A stretch of DNA of 64,000 nucleotides from Lytechinus pictus (taxonomy: Eukaryota; Echinodermata; Echinoidea; Temnopleuroida; Toxopneustidae): positions 28,448,994-28,512,993 of the forward strand of contig NC_087252.1 of the NCBI RefSeq assembly GCF_037042905.1, given 5' to 3'. Under the pieces are notes generated by a model that made no database searches, was not told where the DNA came from, and saw only the letters and a list, made by a program, of their open reading frames with translations. The translations under genes were made by a program, and so were the position numbers. This document shows, one piece after another, positions 10,905-23,935 of the stretch (its first letter is position 1; every line of letters starts with the position of its first letter).

Positions 10905-13900
10905 CCTCAGATCTTGGTATTACCTGTATTAAAGACATCAACATGGTTAATTATTTTTTATACATTTGTAATCGTAATTTTTTTAATTATTTATTTCAAT
11001 TATGTATAGATTGATTGGCATATCAATCATTAAACGTTGCACACTTCTTTAGCAAGCCTATTTTAATTGACCCAGTGTCCTTTTTTGAAATAACAAATTA
11101 GAAAATATAATGGATCAAAATCGATAGTTATTACCAAATGAATAAAAATGAATACATAAACGAATGAATAAATGGATTAATTGATATACACATATGAATA
11201 GTTGTTAGATACATGAATGAATAAAATACATATAAATATTTTTTTTTCGGTTTTAATAAACCCTAACTAACATAAAATTATACTAACGGAAGCATTTCCC
11301 GTGTAGGCGTCATATTTGGTCGTCACATCAGAGATATGACGAATGGGTTCTCACTTTAAATCTCTTCAAATGATTCTATCCCGAAAATCGGGCCCCAATT
11401 TTGATTCCGATTCGTTGGGAATGAAGGGTTTTGAAGCATGAACGCTTTACCGCTTTTACCGACAAATGTGATCCTTCCTGGGGCTTTAACTCCAGACTTA
11501 TCACTGCGTGGGATTCGATATGGGTAAGCCACCGTGAACAATGATCGATTCATGTCACCTAATGATATTTATGTGACTTTGCGTGGGGTTTTAGGGAAGC
11601 TTCAAAGTGCGATCTACTTGACGGCATGGCAGGATATTTTATCTTGCCAAAAACTGTAATTATAAGTCATCGTGGCAAGATATTTCAACATTATTTTTAT
11701 GTATCTATGGATGTACATGTATATTTTCTGTTGTAATAACCTTGAATTATTTTCATGTCCATGTTATAATTTGTGCATTTCATTTAACGTCATATTGCTA
11801 ATTTCGTTGTTTTCATACGTCCTTATCGGAACAATGATATAAAAAAAACCTGCCTAAAGGAATGTCATTGAATGAACAAAATAAATCACCACGATTCGAC
11901 AATACGACTTGTAAATATGTTAAAAGTCGTATTGGTGAAATAACGTATTAAATACACTTGTTAATATAGCATTATCGTCATCTACTATGTATTTCGACAT
12001 GTCGACAACATTATGTCGCAACGGGTATCTTTTCATTAAGGTTGATGGCACCATAAAGCCTTCGTAGACTTTCCGTGGAAAAACTCTACTGGGTCTTCAC
12101 CAGTTACTCCTACACATAATTGGAAACAATTATGAATGGAAAACAAATATTGACGAGAGCATGTCAAATTTTCTCAGCCAGGAGCGGCTCTATCAGGGTG
12201 ACAACCACACCACTGTTACTATTAATTTGTTTAACTTTTGCACATTCCATGATTAATTTGCTGCGGTTTTTTTCTACTTACTAATTGATGGTCACACGCT
12301 TAAGCTTTTAGAAGCAATTCGAGCAATTAATATCAAGTAATGGCTATTGCCCATCCAAGTAAGAAGCCTGGACTTATAACTGATATTTAGTTAAGACCTA
12401 TTTAGTAACCTTCACGAATATGCTTAAAGCAGTCATGCATATATTTATACATTAGCACTAAGGAAATTAATTCACGAATCAACTTTTTCCATCTCTGCTC
12501 TTCTCCGAATGACCATAGAAAATGATAAAGCGAATCAATTATTGATTTTTTCTCATTTGCTTACACATCAAATAGTATTTAGGGGGCGTAGTACAGTACA
12601 CAAAAAGAGGAGGAGGGAGAAAAAAAAATGGAAGTCGTTGTCACTTGCAGCACTATCGTCGTTGTCGATGTCACCATGATTTATTTAGAATAATGCCATG
12701 CACTGTTCATCAAAGAGTAAATGAGGCTACAAACATACTATTTCAGTCACAGTAACGAACAAACCTATGCTGTTACATTGGTGATAAAGTAGTATCTTTT
12801 GTTGATTTAGAGTGGCATTACCACGTCGAAATGATCTTAACCACCGACGCAGATTCAAAGACCTTCATTTTAAAGTTTTCCATCACACAAACAGGCACAC
12901 CCACACATAGCCATGCATCCCTACACATAACCACGTACACCCCACATTCAGCGAGGCATGCCCCACACAATACAAACCACGGACACGCCTCACTCGCACA
13001 CACCCTCACGCTCATCACACACGCACCATACACACACTCACACAAGCAGATCCCCAAACAACCACGCACACCCCTTACATAACCATGTAACCATGCACAC
13101 TTCCTACACTCAGCTACGCGTATCCCCACACACATCCACGCACCCCAACAACCACAGGTACGCATGTCCCACACTACAGCCACGCACAGCCTACCACCAT
13201 ACTGTATACTATTTTTTATTCGAAAATTTGGATATATAACCATGATACTATCGCTGTTAGGTTATTTCTTTCAAATATCTCATAACAAAGCATTATAAAA
13301 CAAATGCGAGAAAATAATAATGATAATAATAATACATAGAATTAATAAAGTGTCTTTTCCATTCTGATTAAATGGTCAAGGAGCTTAGGGAGAGCAAAAC
13401 ATAAAAGTAAAGAGAGCTTAGAGAAGTACAAGAAAAGGTACAATATAAAACAGAAAAATGTTTGTCTTCTATACAATGAAACCTTAAAAAAATACTACAG
13501 AAGCATCGACTGTGATATTACACTCTTTGTAGGGCAATACAATTATGTTAAATGTTGCAAAGGCTATCTGTATCAATAATTACAATTGTTTAACTCGGTG
13601 GATCATGATATTGAAAAACATTAAATTGCGTAATAAATATTTATCTTGCCTATTAAGAAAATTACTATAGTAGGCCTACTCTTGAGCATGGTGACAATAG
13701 TATTTTTTCTTCGGGGGGGGGGGGGGGTTAGAGAGAGATAGAATGATCTTCCAGTGCCTAGCTAACCCATTAAATGTGATCACTCAATATCAAACCTCAA
13801 GAGACAATTTGACGATTAGGGAAGTTGAACGAGATGGAGACATGGCTGACCTGCATCAATAGATGAGATCGGGGATTGCCGAGGTATTTTTCACCCCAAG

Positions 13901-14036
13901 GATTTAAATGGCGTAGTTACAAAGATGCCCCAAGATGGAGTCGATCATTTGATGTATTCGATCATCCCCTTTCTTACCGGGAAAGTTAATCCAAGTGGTC
14001 TTTTGACTACAGTTCACAAATGCACCTTTCAATTGC
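10905..14036. other. No gene recognised; AC-rich block
   Basis: No supportable gene. An AC-rich, strand-asymmetric block at about 12885-13195 repeats words such as accacgcacacc and explains overlapping frames on both strands. A 65-codon minus frame at 11356-11553 has an acceptor-like site upstream but no recognisable domain. A 14-base G run lies near 13714. Confidence 0.5.
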
Positions 14037-14276
14037 ACACAGCAAAAACTGCGGTGTTAACCGGTGTACATAGAGGACCACACCAGTTATTTTACACCGG
14101 TGTTAAATTGACAGCGTCTGTTTAGCACCTATATGTGTTATTGCAACGCCTTTGGTTGTTACATGTACACTCTTTGGTGTTATATTCAATCTCTAGGGTG
14201 TAATTTTAACACCAGAGGGTGTGGTCCTCTATTAACACCCACTGGTGTCAGTTTTGACACCACAGTTTTTAAAGTG
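14037..14276. repeat. Hairpin MITE related to the CCGGTGTT family
   Basis: Begins cacacagcaaaaactgcggt and ends accacagtttttaaagtg. Arms contain gaggaccacacc and ggtgtggtcctc. It shares the CAAAAACT end and TTAACACC words with the elements at 8085 and 32612 but is more diverged. Confidence 0.65.
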
Positions 14277-14632
14277 AACGCTTTTTTGTAAGAATACTCC
14301 GATATTAATTCAATGTTGATATCATCATCAGCCAAGTCTACACCAAAGAACAGTATAAGCTAAAATAGTACGATCAAAAGAGAAAGACGTCTAATGTAAT
14401 ACATTGTCTGATTGTGGTGGCAGTGGTTGTGGTCGCGGTGGCGGTGATTGCGGAGATTGTGGTGGTGTGGCAAAAAAATTGTCGTAGTAGTAGTAGGAGG
14501 AGCCTAGAAGGAGGGGAGGAGACAGTGTTCTTTTATGTTATTTTACATCTTTTCATAATTATTTGTCATTCGTCCATACTTTATAATAAGAATATATAGG
14601 GTATTTATACTGCGCACATATCCACCTTGTTA

Positions 14633-14705
14633 GGTGCTCAAGGCGCTCCTATATTATCCGGCTAAGCTAGGCGTTCACAGCGCACACAGCTTCTTGAGGA
14701 AGCTT
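14633..14705 (-). repeat. SINE fragment (3' end only)
   Basis: Matches the 3' part of the minus-strand SINE at 652 (aggcgctcctat, ggctaagcta, gcacacagcttcttgagga). The tRNA-like head is missing. Confidence 0.55.
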
Positions 14706-15119
14706 TCAACATCTCTATATTCGTGCATTTATACTCACCATCTTCTTCTCCTCCCTTCGTCAAGTTTTTTAATTATCTTTTATCACGTCTTTATTCCCAT
14801 CATACTTTCATTCCTGATATTTTTCTCTTTAATTACCAAAATGAATGACACGGTTGACGTGGTTTCAGAGCAAGACCGAATTCCTCATGGGGTTCATCAA
14901 GTAATTGGGCTTTATTTGTATCGTCCACCCCCCATAATCTTTAGTCACTTTGAAAATGTTGATCGTTGCCGATATCAAGTTATGTTTCAGTAATAGAGGA
15001 TCATGTCATCAGAATGATAATGATATTCAATCCAGAAAAAAATGGATACGTTTAAATTTTTTTCTTCATAAATAGAATCGCAATATGGATAGAGATTTCG
15101 CATTATCAATGCGTCTAAA

Positions 15120-16056
15120 AGAAAATGATGCAGTGTGAAGGTATGATTTCCTTTAATTCGGATCAACTAGCTGCAGAAAGTTCCATTCATCGTCTTGAAT
15201 GTTGCATGGTTGATGTTCACAATTGGCTGACTTCTCACCCTCTTAAGTTGAATCCAGCCAAATGTGAATTTCTTCTTTTTGGCTCCAAAGTACAGCTTAG
15301 TAAAATCCACATCGACTCCATCTCATTTCCTGGCCTCACTGTAAATTTGTCAAGTTCTTGTCGCAATCTCGGTATAGTTTTTGATTCTCACATGACAATG
15401 TCGAATCACATTTCTTTTATTTGTAGATCAGTTCGTTACCAATTGCGAAATATTGGTTTTATTAGGAAATACTTGTCTCGACCGGCCACAGAAAAATTGG
15501 TTCACGCTTTAATTTCGTCCCGTCTCGATTTTGGAAACTCCCTTTTGGTATAATCTACCCAAGAATCAGTTAGTCAAAGTTCAGAAACTTCTAAATGCTG
15601 CCGCTCGCGTCGTTTCTCTATCCACTAGGCGCACTCACATTACTCCTATTTTAAGATCCTTACATTGGCTCCCTGTAAAACAACGTATTATGTTCAAGAT
15701 TTTGTTGTTAACTTTCCACTGTGTCCATGGCTCATCTCCCCAGTACCTCATTTTACTGATCAAAAGTTAAACCCCTTCAAGATCCTTACGTTCCTCCTTT
15801 TCCAATTTTCTTGTTACCCCCAAAGTTTCCAAAACCTGGGGTGAAAGATCATTTATTTACTCATCCTCTAAGTCATGAAATAGCCTCCCTGAACACATCA
15901 AACAGTGCTTGACCTCTGAAACTTTCAAACATTACCTCAAAACATTTCTCTTCAATTCTTCTTAATTTCTTTTATAATTTCCTAAAAAGCGCCTTGAGCA
16001 CTCTACAGAGTGGATTTGGCGCGATATAAGTCTAATTATTATTATTATTATTATCA
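15120..16056 (+). pseudogene. L2/CR1-type non-LTR retrotransposon, truncated 3' end with frameshift
   Basis: The region encodes the C-terminal part of a reverse transcriptase. Recognisable segments include LNPAKCEFLLFGSK, SRLDFGNSLL, LPKNQLVKVQKLLNAAARVV and SLHWLPVKQRIMFKILLLTF. The two frames (15125-15553 and 15531-15770) overlap, showing a frameshift near 15540. More stops follow. The 3' tail reads GCGCCTTGAGCA, then GGCGCGATATAAG and an ATT repeat, typical of L2-like 3' ends. The 5' part of the element, including the catalytic motif, is missing. It cannot be active. Confidence 0.88.
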
Positions 16057-16992
16057 TTTAAAATCGTGTTGTCAAAGAACATAAAGTAATTCGTCAAAGG
16101 ATATTTGATAAAGCTGTTCGTAAGTTATACACGAGTTCACGAATGATTTGAAAATGAAATTCGTTCTAAATCAGATTCTCAACAATTTAATCCTCATCAA
16201 CTAAAGCTGATAAATCATCAGTGTAGATGAATATCAAGTTTAAAATAAAACATTTTGTAAGTTTTTTTCAAGGATAATAATTTTTGGCTTGGGGGGGGGG
16301 GGACGTCAGGAAGCGGTGGTGAAGACCCAACCATTGCACAATCAATTCGATTTCACAAATACGAGAAAATTTTGGAACATTCTCGCCGGAATACGGTTCG
16401 TTTTGACATGTTTAAACCAGCCGAATACCCTCCAAAATAATCCAAAATGTGACTATAAAAAATATCATTCGGGCTACATTTGGAATGTATTCGGATGACA
16501 TTCGGTTCGATTAGGGGAGGCATTCAGAGTATTCTGGGCAGATTCGGACCTATTCGTATCATTCGGGGCGTAACGGTTTGAGCTTGGCGCATTCGGCGAT
16601 ATTCGTTCCGATTCGGGTAAAAATTCGGGTAGTCAATCGGCTAATCGGAGCAATTGGGCCACATTCCGCTCGATTCTCGGCACCTTTGGAGAAATCGCTT
16701 TTGGTTTAACCCTGGCTTTACCAATGGTGTGCTTTCAAAATTATAGTGTCAGTGGCATTGAATAGTTTGAATTTGATCATACTCGTAGAAGGATATGACC
16801 CTGACCTCCTATAATATGATGATGATGAATGAGTTATCTATAGCATGCAAACAACTTGCCTGTTCTTTTTTATTTTATTTCCGAATATTGTAGGTTTTAT
16901 GCAATCATCATCAAGTGAAGCCACTTATTATTTCACCTAATTGATTTTTATTCATTAACTTTATGCCAAGACACACCAGCGAAACTGACTCC
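16057..16992. repeat. Stretch rich in ATTCGG words
   Basis: Between about 16360 and 16690 the hexamer ATTCGG or close variants recurs many times at irregular spacing (attcgggctacat, attcggatgacattcggttc, attcgggtaaa). It looks like a degenerate repeat derivative. No gene. A 12-base G run lies at about 16291. Confidence 0.45.
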
Positions 16993-17127
16993 ATGGGCCC
17001 TTACCACAAAACTTAGCAATCGATCGGAGAAACATTTTCTACGATTGATTGCATTGACTACAATATACAATCAATCGTAGAAATCAAGCGTACACTTAAT
17101 CGCTAACCTTTGTGTTACGGGACCCAG
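16993..17127. repeat. Short hairpin element
   Basis: Ends read tgggcccttaccacaaaact and, inverted, tgggtcccgtaacacaaagg. Interior arms are ctacgattgattg and caatcaatcgtag. Confidence 0.65.
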
Positions 17128-18899
17128 ACCGACAGAACTAAGCGACATCGCTCGGTTCGAAGTTGGTATCCTTGGTGTGTATGCATTACGGCAATACGGC
17201 GAGTTCGTACTAAGTCAAATAATCTAAAGATCTTCTGACTTCTAATTATATATAAAAACAACTATAGTCCCCAAAATAAAACTGAAATTAGAAAGACGTA
17301 ATTACTTGATTTCCGTTTCACTTGTCTGTCAGAAGACTATTGAGGCATATAAATTTCATTTCCTATAAATACTCGCAGTAATAGCCTTGGCCTTCCCATG
17401 CGTTGTCAAGGGCTCATCTATTACTGATTACATTTTTATTATGCCACAGTCACAAAGACGATATATATTCTTGACCAACGAAATATATTACGTTATTTCC
17501 AATGACATGCAATCGGTCGGTCTATAGTCTGTTTCGTTAGTGTGACTATTGCGTGGCGAATTGTTCGTTACGTGAGTGAACAAGGTGAACGTTTAAACCT
17601 TTACCTGTTTACAGTCGTATGACTACCAAGGGAATCTCATCTCAGACCTAGGAAGTGAGAAGAGTTGTTAGCAAGAATAAACGTTCGGCCGGTTTGTAAT
17701 ACCAATACAAATCAAAGGGGGGGGGGGTGAGTATTTCATGAACGGAGTTGACGGATTTTGTTTCTATTTTATCCTATGGGTATCATAGTTACAGAGAAGC
17801 CAATCCAAATCACAGAAGGTCGTCATATATGAAACGTCATTTATGTCAGACAAGTTGCCAGATACCAGTTACCACATATTACTGAGTTAATCTCAAGAAA
17901 AGAAGTGGACAAGGAACCCCTCTATATTCTTTGCCAACAAAAAATTCTATATTTTGTGCATTTGTCGGATCTGACATTTGTCAGAAGTTTAATCTCCAGG
18001 ATATACTGTGTGCACCTTACTCTTTCTACTATTCCAATCTTGTCTGGTATTGTGATCAGCAATATCCTAAATTATACTGCATCTCAGTCAATAATATACT
18101 TGCAAAATGAAAATAGAAATACAATAACGTATCTCAAAGCCCCCTCCTTGAGTTAAAACTCCTTTACGTGTATAACTTGTGGTCTGTGGGTGTTTTACGA
18201 ACGACAATTTAGATGTTAAACATCAACTTCGGCTGCATCATAATGAGTTACTTTCATGACCGACGATCTGCACATAATGGTATCAACGAGTAACATCTTT
18301 CTGGTGTATTGTCATTGGCTCGTTCCTGACATTTGCTGAACTTTGAGTAAGGTGTAAAAAAATTTCTCCAAAACCACTCTTGGGATTTCCTCCTCATTAT
18401 ACTTTTAAAGACACCATCGGATAGAGCGCGCCAAATCGGAAAATGAAATTCCCGGATGAAGAGCCGGTCATGATAAACATGGTTCCTATCATTTCTTATT
18501 ATCATTACATACCTGACATATTTTGATTGTGATTTTTGCGTGAGTAAACTCGTACAATTCTTAGAAATTTACATGAAATTAAATCGCTTCGATTGGTATT
18601 TATACTGTTATGATTTCTGTAAAGAAAAACAGTGCACGAAGGAAGGATGCGTGGGTGTGGGTGTGAGTTGGGGTTGTGTGTAACAAGACACTTGTATGAC
18701 AAGCCGTGTGTATTCTTCCATGATATTTCACTGGGGTGGAGCCGCGGGAAGGGCAATCAGGTTCTTTTTTTTTGTACTATATTTTTCCAGAAATGACATA
18801 GGAGGGGAGATTGCAACTGGATCATATGCTACCTATCCTCTCATGGTGCGGTCCAGGGGTGCAGTATATCATTTAATACTTATCGTGGTAGGGGTAAAA
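17128..18899. other. No gene recognised
   Basis: No feature I can support. Frames at 17905-18156, 18254-18505 and 18505-18756 lack signatures. A ten-base G run lies near 17717. Confidence 0.5.
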
Positions 18900-18904
18900 T
18901 CAGC

Positions 18905-19415
18905 GCATACAACCGTAATTTTGAAGCTTCGTTATTCCGAAGGTTCGGATATTCCGAAGGTTAGTTATTCCGAAGGTTCGTATTTTCGAAGGTTCGTAAT
19001 TCTGAATTAAGGTTCGTTAGTCCGAAAACGAAATGAGGTTCGTAATTCCGAAGGTTCGTTAGTCCGAAAACGAAGTGAGGTTCGTAATTCCGATGGTTCG
19101 TTAATCCGGAAAAACTGAATGAGGTTCGTATTTCCGAAGCTTCGTTAGTCCGAAAACGAAATTATTAACGAACCTTATTTCGTTTTCGGACTAACGAACC
19201 TTCGGAACAACGAACCTTATTTCGTTTTCGGATTAACGAACCTTATTTCTTTTTCGGATTAACAAAACTTCGGAATAACGCCACAAATGTTCGGATTAAC
19301 GAACCCTTTTACGTTTTCGGATTAACGAACATCGAGGTATAGGCAATTTACGTGTTTCGGAATTACGAATCTTCGGAATAAAGAACCTTCGGAATTACGA
19401 AGTGTAACCAAAATC
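18905..19415. repeat. Fold-back element made of a short TTCCGAAGGTTCGT unit, copy A
   Basis: The left half repeats ttattccgaaggttcg and variants. The right half repeats the reverse complement (cgaaccttcggaattacgaa). The switch is near 19165. Sub-units alternate with a second word, ttagtccgaaaacgaaat. The whole can fold on itself. Copy B at 25297-25803 is the same element in reverse orientation. No coding capacity. Confidence 0.85.
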
Positions 19416-19593
19416 AGTGATCCTTTCTGCTCGTCAAACTGATTATAATGAACTGTAATGTTTTAACAAGAGGAAACTCAACATACATCACGGTTTACAA
19501 TAAAATGTTGCGATGGAAGGGCGATTGTGTGCGAGAAAGAGTAGCGACCGATGCAAGAGATTTGTTTTGGTTTTTATTCATCAGTGAAACTTA

Positions 19594-19786
19594 GCATCCC
19601 AAGGTGGCTGAGTGGTAGAGCTCGGATGCGGAGTGTTTTCCACTGTAACACAGCCTGTAAGTAAGGAACAGGGGAGGGACACGTTTACACACAACCTGGA
19701 ATTCAGTTATCTGCCCAGGGTGGACTCGAACCCATGACCTTTGGTTCGACAGGCAGACGCTATACCGACCCAGTTGACTCACTTCC
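19594..19786 (-). repeat. tRNA-derived element with tRNA-like ends on both strands
   Basis: On the minus strand it begins with a tRNA-like head with B-box GGGTTCGAGTCC (5' end about 19783). At the other end the plus strand carries an A-box-like TGGCTGAGTGG. It is about 190 bp and probably a SINE. The family differs from the other SINEs here. Confidence 0.5.
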
Positions 19787-19790
19787 TTAT

Positions 19791-20218
19791 ACCCCCGTCA
19801 CACTTATTCCGAATCAGCAGGAATCGAGCAGAAGCTGGAAAGAAAAAATATTCAAAAAATCTAGAAATTTTTGGGAGGAACTTATGAATTCATCAAACTG
19901 GAGATGAAATTCAGTAAATTGACCAGGTGTATCATCATACACTAGTCAAAATGAACCGCAATGGAGTCAGATTGATAATTCGTGCTACGTTCTTGGACAT
20001 TCTAGGGGCATTCTAAATATTCTGACTGCATTCTGAGTGCATTCGAAATATTTTTGTCATTTCTTTTGGCCGTCCTGAATGTTTTGGTCATGTTTAAAAT
20101 ATTCGAGGGGCATTCTCGAACGATGTTGGAAGTAGATTTAAATGACCAATTGGTGGTCAAACAATAGTCCTTTCATTCAGGCCAATTCTGCTTGATTCGG
20201 AAAAAGTGTGATGGGGGC
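19791..20218. repeat. MITE with ACCCCCGTCACACTT ends
   Basis: The left end cccccgtcacacttattccg and the inverted right end cccccatcacactttttccg are nearly identical. The following cgaatcagcag and cgaatcaagcag also match. It is about 430 bp with a non-coding interior. Confidence 0.75.
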
Positions 20219-20222
20219 TTTA

Positions 20223-20846
20223 TGAAATAACAAGATACTTTACACTGGGGGGGGGGGGGGGGGGGGCTTCGATATATCCGTTGCAAAGGCCTCTGTCCGA
20301 AGTGGATTGTTGACTTCCCTTCTGTATTTAAATATATATATTTCTACACCTGACTATCATGAGAGAAATCTCGGCGAGACAGGCGCTTATAAATACACGA
20401 TGATGCTTCACCATTCTATTCATGTATAACCTTTGTTTCAACTGCTCCTCTACGGGAATATCACAAATAATTAATCAACTTTCGGCGTAATTATGAATGA
20501 AACCAAGGCCGGCGGATGGAAGTTATTCCCCAGAATAGCCTTCTAACCTATACGACGTGTTGTTTTATTTTGATTCAGCTTGTATTTTTAAGCGCTGTAC
20601 AACTCAAAAGGAAAGATGAATTGAATGAAACACAGTTTTACAGAAGTGTACAAGTTTATACACTGGCACCCCTCCTAATTATAATAACAGTCATACTAAT
20701 GATGATGATAATAATGATAAAAAGATTTAATTAAAAAATCGTTTATTTAAAGAAAAAATGTAAATTACTAAATGACTGTTAAAAGAAATAAAAACGATAA
20801 TAAATATACACATACACCCTCACACACAAATACACACTCACATATC

Positions 20847-20877
<31 letters not shown>

Positions 20878-21116
20878 GTACTTATATATATAATTATGAT
20901 AGGTGAGGGCAAACAGGGGAATATTTGAAAAATAATTTGGTTTTGAACGATTTTTGGTTCAGTATTTCCTTGTTGCTTTTTCATTCGAAGTAATCATCTC
21001 TGAAATGCTTAAACTGCACGACCCCTTAAAAAAGCAATGCCATCGATTGCTTGGTATGCTTCCGAGAGCAAAGGTTTAGTTTTTATAATGTCATCTAAAT
21101 TTCTAATCAATGCAGG
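20223..21116. other. No gene; long poly-G and TA repeats
   Basis: A G run of about 20 bases lies near 20248-20268. A TA dinucleotide run lies near 20858-20875. Nothing coding. Confidence 0.6.
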
Positions 21117-21372
21117 TGAAGGTTGTGGCCTAGTGGATTAGTCTTCTGACTTTGAAACAGAGAAATATATCCACATTGTGCTGCACTCAACCCAGATGAG
21201 GTGAATGGGTACCCGGTATAGGAAGACATTCCTTGAGTGCTCGAGCGCCAAGCTAGGCAGCCCAGCTAAAGCCGGGGTAATAATAATAGCAGGGCCCGGT
21301 GGAAGAACTTTTCAGAACTGAAGTGGCTTCCCTGGGTAAATATACCTATATTATTGATATTATTATTATAAT
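21117..21372 (+). repeat. tRNA-derived SINE lacking its B-box segment
   Basis: The head ggttgtggcctagtggatta runs through ctttgaaacagag and jumps directly to atatccacattgtgctgc. Compared with the intact copy at 60147, about 50 bases holding the B-box are missing. The tail contains gccggggtaataataatagc and ends in an ATT-rich run. Confidence 0.75.
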
Positions 21373-23845
21373 GATGACGTTATGTGATATTTAATTTCCT
21401 CCTGTTCATACATAAGTGTGCTTTATTTGTTGGAATGTTCATATGATTAAAATTATCATTTAGTCTGCAGCCTCTCATTCTATCTTTTTTTAATCCAAAA
21501 TATGATCAAAGATGGATAAGTTAGCCTTCATTGAGTCATTAGTTACACGACGTAAAGGCCCTAATGCGAACTCAAACTCACCTCCCATGTAGGTATACAA
21601 AACAGTTTTATATTTTTAACGTCAGTTTAAAATCATGTTCATTGTGCTTTATCTTTCTATCTAATGTAAATATGCAATTTCGGTCAATTAATGCTAATTG
21701 AGACACATAATGAATGTTCTATTCGTCTTTTGCGTGAAAATTCAATTCCTCCGGTTGCATACATAAACTATTCGCACAAACACACACACAACCACACACC
21801 AATCTACAATACATATCAACTGTCTCTGACAATATCCCCCCCCCCCCACACACACACACAACAAACCCATCAACGCAAAAAAATAAAAAAATAAAATCGC
21901 TTCCCCCCCCCCCCCCCAAGGCTAAGGAGTTAATTATCGAGAGTGTCACTACTGGACAAGGTTAACTGTCATGGGTGGATGCAAGCATCAAAACATTCGC
22001 ATTTTATATACAGCAGTAGGGAATTGTTTTGTTCCACATTTAAGATGTTCAGAAATTCGGTATAAGGAATGCGTTTTTTTTTATTCCGGTAGAAATAAAT
22101 CACCTCCTTACATCCCCCATCCCTCCCTTGAACACACACACCCCAGCTTGCAATCTCAAACACACACACACACATACACCCTCTCTCTCTCTCTCTAAAA
22201 CTCACCCCTCCTTTCCTTGCACACAGACACACACACGCACACACCAGCTTGCAATCACCCATGCACACACACCCTCACCCTCACAGGCTCTCATCTGAAC
22301 TCTCACACACGCTCACACTCTTCCGAATCCACGCACATAAACACCCACACCCACATCCTTTCTACTACACATCTAAACACTCATGCATATAACAATCCTC
22401 TTTCCCTTAGTATAAACACACCACATTTATTTTTTTGTACGCGTGTGTGCATTTGGCCCGGATAATTATAGGCCCTATGTTGGTATACATGGTTAATTAT
22501 TTATTGCGCTTCTCAGTGTTACATTACATGTTTGTTTATGTTTGGGTAGTTCGAAGAGTCACGGCCCTATGGTTAATATCAATTCCGATATTGATATAAA
22601 CATCAAAACTTATTATATGCTTACCACCTGGATAAGTCAATGACTGAGTAAATATAAGATTGATAAACTGAATGATTTATCAATTAATATACAACCCTTC
22701 ATACCATACCCTCAATCATAATACTTAAACTGCATTAGTGCCTATCCTTTTCATAATAATTGCATGGATATAGTCAGTTCGATAACCGACGTTTAATTAA
22801 TTATCCTACGGTAGATTATAATAATTATGACCAGAGTAAGCGTCGTTCAATCATTCAGGCGTAGGAGATTTTGAAGAGCTTGCTCTCTCAAAATTTCCAG
22901 GGGTATTGAACATTTTATCGGCATTTGTCATGAAAACCTAACTTGAAATGCCCATTCGCCATATAGGCACTAAGACGGACGCGATATTTAATTTCTTCAC
23001 GATCGGATTTAGGTAATTGCATTCGAATTCAAATCAAATTTACTTTTTCCCGATAAGACACACAGTGCTTGAAAATGATTGTTTTAAATATACCGTATTT
23101 AACATTCGAATTTCCAAACCATAGCTCAATTTTTTTTTTTCGCTCCATTTCGTTCAGATTGCTTTTCACCTTGGTGAAAATGGGTCCGTTAGTTTGCTGG
23201 CTTTGTCCAAAGTGACGCATTGTCATAAAATGCATTGAACATAAATGCAGGGTTACTGTACGTGTGGAGTTATTGATCAGGTGACATAATCTCACGGTGA
23301 AGTTGGTTGTAATTCATTAAAAAGTATGGTCCTCTCACTGTGATCAGTAAAACTCAACCAGCCTGATGATGTATATTCTTTATATATATATATAAAGGAA
23401 TCAGGTGGAGGGAGGATAAGCGACAAATGACATGTTAGATTAAGGATTAAACAGATTTAATGTTCCTATTATAAGGTGTTTACATACAGTTAGCAATTTG
23501 ATATGAAAACGAAATAAATAAATAAAAATGCAACATCATGTATAAACATTCTGAAGAATTGTAACGAAACTAGTTAAATTGGAATAATTGAGCCTCTTTT
23601 GACTGTTCTTCACCGAGTTTGTTTGTATATATCATTGCCGTTTTAAACACTGGGAAAAGAGAAGGCCCTGAGAAAATATGAAATCATCAAATACGAAAAG
23701 AGCATGGGCTCATTGACTTATTATATAAACACGTACACATTTTTTTAAGGGCCACAAATATTTGTCAAGAATACCGATGATGTTTTCATTTATTCTAATG
23801 CAGGATAAAAGAGTACTGGTGAGAAAATGCCTTAACTGGTATAAG
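21373..23845. other. No gene; CA-rich simple repeats
   Basis: CA-rich blocks at about 21775-21870 and 22125-22400 and C runs near 21835 and 21905 explain the proline/histidine/threonine-rich frames here. Nothing else is supportable. Confidence 0.55.
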
Positions 23846-23923
23846 TGCCGTGGCCGGAGATCGAACCTCGGACTTTCATCTTTCATGTGTCTAGTCAGGC
23901 GCCTTAAACCACTCGACCACGGC
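23846..23923 (-). tRNA. tRNA-Ser(AGA)-like sequence, probably a pseudogene or SINE head
   Basis: On the minus strand the acceptor arms GCCGTGG and CCACGGC pair perfectly. The A-box reads TGGTCGAGTGG and the B-box GGTTCGATCTC. A long variable region places it in the serine/leucine class. The loop CTAGACA would give anticodon AGA, but the anticodon stem does not pair and the T-stem is imperfect. A partial repeat of the acceptor end follows at 23926-23936. Confidence 0.5.
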
Positions 23924-23935
23924 ACCTCCACGGCA

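Noticed and set aside
11356..11553. 65-codon minus-strand frame with an acceptor-like site upstream
   Set aside because: Contains a vaguely CUB-like NPSFPTNRNQNW string, but no second supporting exon or motif. Length is within chance.
12818..13243. 141-codon cysteine/valine-rich frame
   Set aside because: Reverse reading of an AC-rich repeat; overlapping frames on the other strand show the same compositional cause.
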